A model generated the notes under the pieces. The model was not told the origin of the DNA. It saw only the letters and a list, made by a program, of their open reading frames with translations, and did no database searches. DNA of 8,128 nt from Deltaproteobacteria bacterium. Its GTDB lineage: Bacteria > Desulfobacterota > Desulfarculia > Adiutricales > Adiutricaceae. Below are positions 6,455 to 8,128 of this stretch, piece after piece. The DNA lies in contig JAITQT010000151.1 of the NCBI GenBank assembly GCA_031288745.1, positions 1 through 8,128 of the forward strand, read 5' to 3'. Positions within the stretch are counted from its first letter, which is position 1. Every line of letters begins with the position of its first letter. The position numbers and the translations under genes were made by a program.

Positions 6455-6515
6455 CCGTAAGGGCGTTTTTTTTAGGAATTTAACTCCGTTTACTTCTTCA
6501 CTGTCGCCCTTATGG
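6455..6515 (+). promoter_or_regulatory. Long-range 11-bp stem in the thiM leader
   Basis: CCGTAAGGGCG (6455-6465) pairs with CGCCCTTATGG (6505-6515) over 11 positions, with one G-U. The 39-nt loop begins with eight T's. A smaller alternative, CCC-GUAA-GGG (6454-6463) followed at once by CG and that T-run, would look like a weak terminator. The two forms are mutually exclusive, which is the architecture of a switch, but no known class is recognised. Confidence 0.4.
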
Positions 6516-6519
6516 AGAC

Positions 6520-6548
6520 GACGCGACCACTTATCTTTCGCGTCTTTT
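6520..6548 (+). terminator. Terminator-like hairpin 67 bp before thiM
   Basis: GACGCGA (6520-6526) pairs perfectly with TCGCGTC (6538-6544) around 11 nt and is followed by TTTT. The stem is 7 bp and fairly GC-rich, but the U-run is short. It could be a weak intrinsic terminator or attenuator upstream of thiM. Confidence 0.4.
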
Positions 6549-6614
6549 CAGATTAAAGAGAAGAAGGCCATTGCTTATCTAGCTAAACTCAGCAGGTCCC
6601 TGACAGGAAATAAG

Positions 6615-7415
6615 ATGATGAACCCCTTAAAATTATCTAGTTATTTAAAGAATGTTAAAAGCCTCTCTCCTTTGGTACTCTGCCTAACCAACTTCGTCAC
6701 CGTCTCCGACTGCGCCAACGCCCTTCTGGCCATCGGGGCCTCCCCAGTTATGAGCCAAGACCCCCAAGACGCAAGCGATCTAGCCGCCATTTCCTCGAGC
6801 TTAGTTTTAAACATAGGCTCTTTAAACGAGCAGAGCGACAAAGTTATGGCTGCTGCTCACCAAGCGGCCCTTAAGGTTAATAAGCCAATCGTTCTAGACC
6901 CGGTGGGGGCCGGGGCTACTAATAGGCGTCTTAAGGCGTGCGAAACTATTCTGGCTAATAAAGTTGACCTTATCCGGGCCAACGCCTCGGAAGTTTTAGC
7001 CTTAGCCGGCTTAACCCAAGCTCAGAAAGGGGTCGATTCCTCAGCCGCTGAAAGCCTCGAATTTATAATAGAACAAGCCCGAGCCCTATCAAAATCCACC
7101 AAAGCCTTGGTGGTTGCCACCGGAGAAACTGATGCGGTGGTTAGTCATGATAGAGAGCCGTTACTAATAAAGGGCGGAACCATCCTCCTTACTAAGCTAA
7201 CCGGAACCGGCTGTCTTTTAAGCGCCATAGTCGGGGCTTACGCCGCAGCTAACCCGCTTGATTTGCCTTTCGCCGCCGCAGCCGCCTTAAGGCATTTAGC
7301 CAAGGCGGGGGAGCTGGCAGAAAAAGCCCTCGAAAATAAAACCGACTTGGGAACCTTTAAAACTTTGCTCTTCGACCATTTAGCCGGGATTCACGGCGAC
7401 GACCTAGACGGTTGA
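6615..7415 (+). CDS. thiM: Hydroxyethylthiazole kinase ThiM
   Basis: ThiM phosphorylates 4-methyl-5-(2-hydroxyethyl)thiazole with ATP, salvaging the thiazole half of thiamine for ThiE. The 266-aa product shows the family plan: LTNFVTVSDCANALLAIGAS (24-43) followed by PVM, LNIGSL (65-70), PIVLDPVGAGATNRR (91-105), RANASEVLALAG (121-132), VVATGETDAVV (166-176) and LTGTGC (195-200) with the conserved Cys at 200. Length is normal. One difference from the usual IRGNASE motif is Ala122 in place of Gly. Two adjacent ATGs open the frame. AGGA lies about 6 nt before the first and 9 before the second, so either may be used. thiD lies upstream on the same strand, making a salvage pair. A 269-bp element begins 58 bp after the stop. 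Confidence 0.96.
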   Translation: MMNPLKLSSYLKNVKSLSPLVLCLTNFVTVSDCANALLAIGASPVMSQDPQDASDLAAISSSLVLNIGSLNEQSDKVMAAAHQAALKVNKPIVLDPVGAGATNRRLKACETILANKVDLIRANASEVLALAGLTQAQKGVDSSAAESLEFIIEQARALSKSTKALVVATGETDAVVSHDREPLLIKGGTILLTKLTGTGCLLSAIVGAYAAANPLDLPFAAAAALRHLAKAGELAEKALENKTDLGTFKTLLFDHLAGIHGDDLDG

Positions 7416-7472
7416 TTCACCCTAAGCCTCCATTAGATAGAGTTAACTATATTCGAGAAAAAAATGATTTTC

Positions 7473-7741
7473 CAATTTAACCGGAATTCCCGTGCCAATT
7501 CGTACCAGAACTTAGTACCTTGTTAGATGAGCACATTAATGAAAGAGTATTTAAAACTTTTTCATATATCAATACCAAGATATATTGATTTAAATGATAA
7601 TAAGCAAATGATAAAACTTATCATTCGCTTATTGTCATTTAATTAATAGTTATCAACATATATTAGTGTTTAATCCCTTCCGTAACCTATTTGGCTAGCT
7701 CAGTACTGGCACGAATTGGCACGGGAACTCCGGTTTAATTG
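7473..7741. mobile_element. 269-bp non-coding element with 40-bp terminal inverted repeats
   Basis: Bases 7473-7512 match the reverse complement of 7702-7741 at 36 of 40 positions. The shared core includes CCCGTGCCAATTCGT. The interior is AT-rich, has no gene, and holds a 25-bp hairpin at its centre. This is the form of a MITE or a deleted insertion sequence that kept its ends. No target duplication is clear, because the flanks end in TTTTC and TTTATC, so the exact ends may be off by a few bases. A short AATT or TTAA duplication inside the repeat cannot be excluded. The next element's target duplication begins 3 bp past this one. Confidence 0.82.
7590..7642. repeat. Long central hairpin of the 269-bp element
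   Basis: Bases 7590-7614 pair with 7618-7642 over 25 positions around a 3-nt loop (AAC). The only two exceptions to Watson-Crick pairing would be wobble pairs in one strand's RNA. With the terminal repeats, the whole element could fold into one cruciform-like structure. It may also act as a transcript end for thiM, although no U-run follows. Confidence 0.75.
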
Positions 7742-7750
7742 TTTATCCTT

Positions 7751-7860
7751 GATCGAAGCGCAAAAAGTCCCCTTTATCAGTCCTTAAATTTGTAACAGAG
7801 CCAAATTACTAGTTAATTTTTTAGACTATTTTGCTTTTAAGAGGTTTTTGCGCTTCGATC
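7751..7860 (+). mobile_element. 110-bp MITE-like element, copy 2, with ATCCTT target duplication
   Basis: The ends are a perfect 16-bp inverted repeat, GATCGAAGCGCAAAAA and TTTTTGCGCTTCGATC. The element is flanked by ATCCTT at 7745-7750 and 7861-7866, an exact 6-bp target duplication of different sequence from that of copy 1. Length equals copy 1, with 104 of 110 positions identical. Same length, intact ends and distinct duplications show two independent transposition events. No gene lies inside. This copy has the perfect terminal repeat and is probably closer to the active form. Confidence 0.95.
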
Positions 7861-7866
7861 ATCCTT

Positions 7867-8128
7867 AAATTCTCATTTTTTTTCGGGCTAAATTTAAACC
7901 GAAGTTCCCTCGCGAAACGAGTAAACGGGTGAAATATATGGACAAATTTTTTTGTGTACCCATGCTCCCTTAAATTAATAGCTTATTATTTAAAGTCAAT
8001 ATCAATTTCATGTACCCATAATACCATTTATCTCTATACTTTAAGTTTTAAAATAGAAGTTCGTATTATATAGCTTTTTTTTTAGTCTTAACATTTTGGT
8101 TTCATCGGCGTATCCTTGAATTGGCTAA
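7867..8128. other. Gene-free AT-rich tail of the window
   Basis: No gene is seen on either strand. TTCGG (7882-7886) and CCGAA (7899-7903) form a small hairpin, and CTCG-CGAAA-CGAG lies just after it. A 9-bp direct repeat TGTACCCAT occurs at 7955-7963 and 8011-8019. Between the copies lies an imperfect AT-rich palindrome centred on AGCT (about 7969-7995). These could be remnants of another small element, but there are no clear terminal repeats. Confidence 0.45.

Larger units (their letters stand above)
6276..6614 (+). other. Gene-free thiD-thiM spacer and thiM leader
   Basis: No gene is seen. Landmarks are an imperfect palindrome AGCTAA-G-TTAGCT (6302-6314), a small TGATG/CATCA hairpin (6333-6345) and the hairpins at 6455-6515 and 6520-6544, listed separately. 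Two -10-like hexamers (TATAAC 6358-6363, TATAAA 6371-6376) lack good -35 boxes, so the thiM promoter is unresolved. No TPP riboswitch signature is visible. AGGA about 6 nt before the first thiM ATG (6615) is the ribosome binding site. Confidence 0.5.

Noticed and set aside
6641..6841. 66-codon minus-strand reading frame in thiM
   Set aside because: Antisense to conserved ThiM motifs; a shadow frame.
7867..8128. CRISPR array
   Set aside because: Only one 9-bp direct repeat pair with a 47-bp interval; no array of longer repeats with even spacers here or elsewhere in the window.

Overview
The window looks like chromosomal DNA of a Gram-negative bacterium. It encodes a one-span inner-membrane protein ending in an OmpA-type peptidoglycan-binding domain, and two standard thiamine-salvage kinases. 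Coding sequence is only 4,983 of 8,128 bases (about 61%). The gaps are AT-rich and hold several small non-coding mobile elements and repeats. This suggests a genome under relaxed selection, such as a host-associated or repeat-rich lineage. I cannot name the taxon; a deltaproteobacterium-like (Desulfobacterota) or similar Gram-negative is only an impression from protein style.

Layout. 1-1270: gene-free, with a ~411-bp repeat (R1, 474-884) interrupted by a 110-bp MITE-like element. 1271-3835 (minus): 854-aa OmpA-C-terminal protein. 3927-4210: second copy of the large repeat (R2), inverted relative to R1 and without the MITE. 4229-4996 (minus): 255-aa coiled-coil protein. 4997-5418: divergent control region with promoter-like sequences on both strands. 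5419-6267 (plus): thiD. 6268-6614: gene-free leader with several hairpins. 6615-7415 (plus): thiM. 7416-8128: gene-free, holding a ~269-bp element with 40-bp terminal inverted repeats, then a second copy of the 110-bp MITE, then AT-rich sequence.

How the genes work together. ThiD phosphorylates hydroxymethylpyrimidine and ThiM phosphorylates hydroxyethylthiazole. These are the two substrates that ThiE joins to give thiamine phosphate, so the pair points to salvage of thiamine precursors; thiE is not in the window. I see no TPP riboswitch in front of either gene. The coiled-coil and OmpA-type proteins lie in the same direction and share a short N-terminal motif, so they probably form an envelope-associated pair, with R2 between them.

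The most notable structure is the repeat layer. Two 110-bp elements have 16-bp terminal inverted repeats and exact 6-bp target duplications (AACATT and ATCCTT). One sits in R1 while R2 keeps the unoccupied target, so the insertion can be read to the base. R1 and R2 face each other around the OmpA-type gene and share a central 102-bp block that is identical while their ends have diverged.
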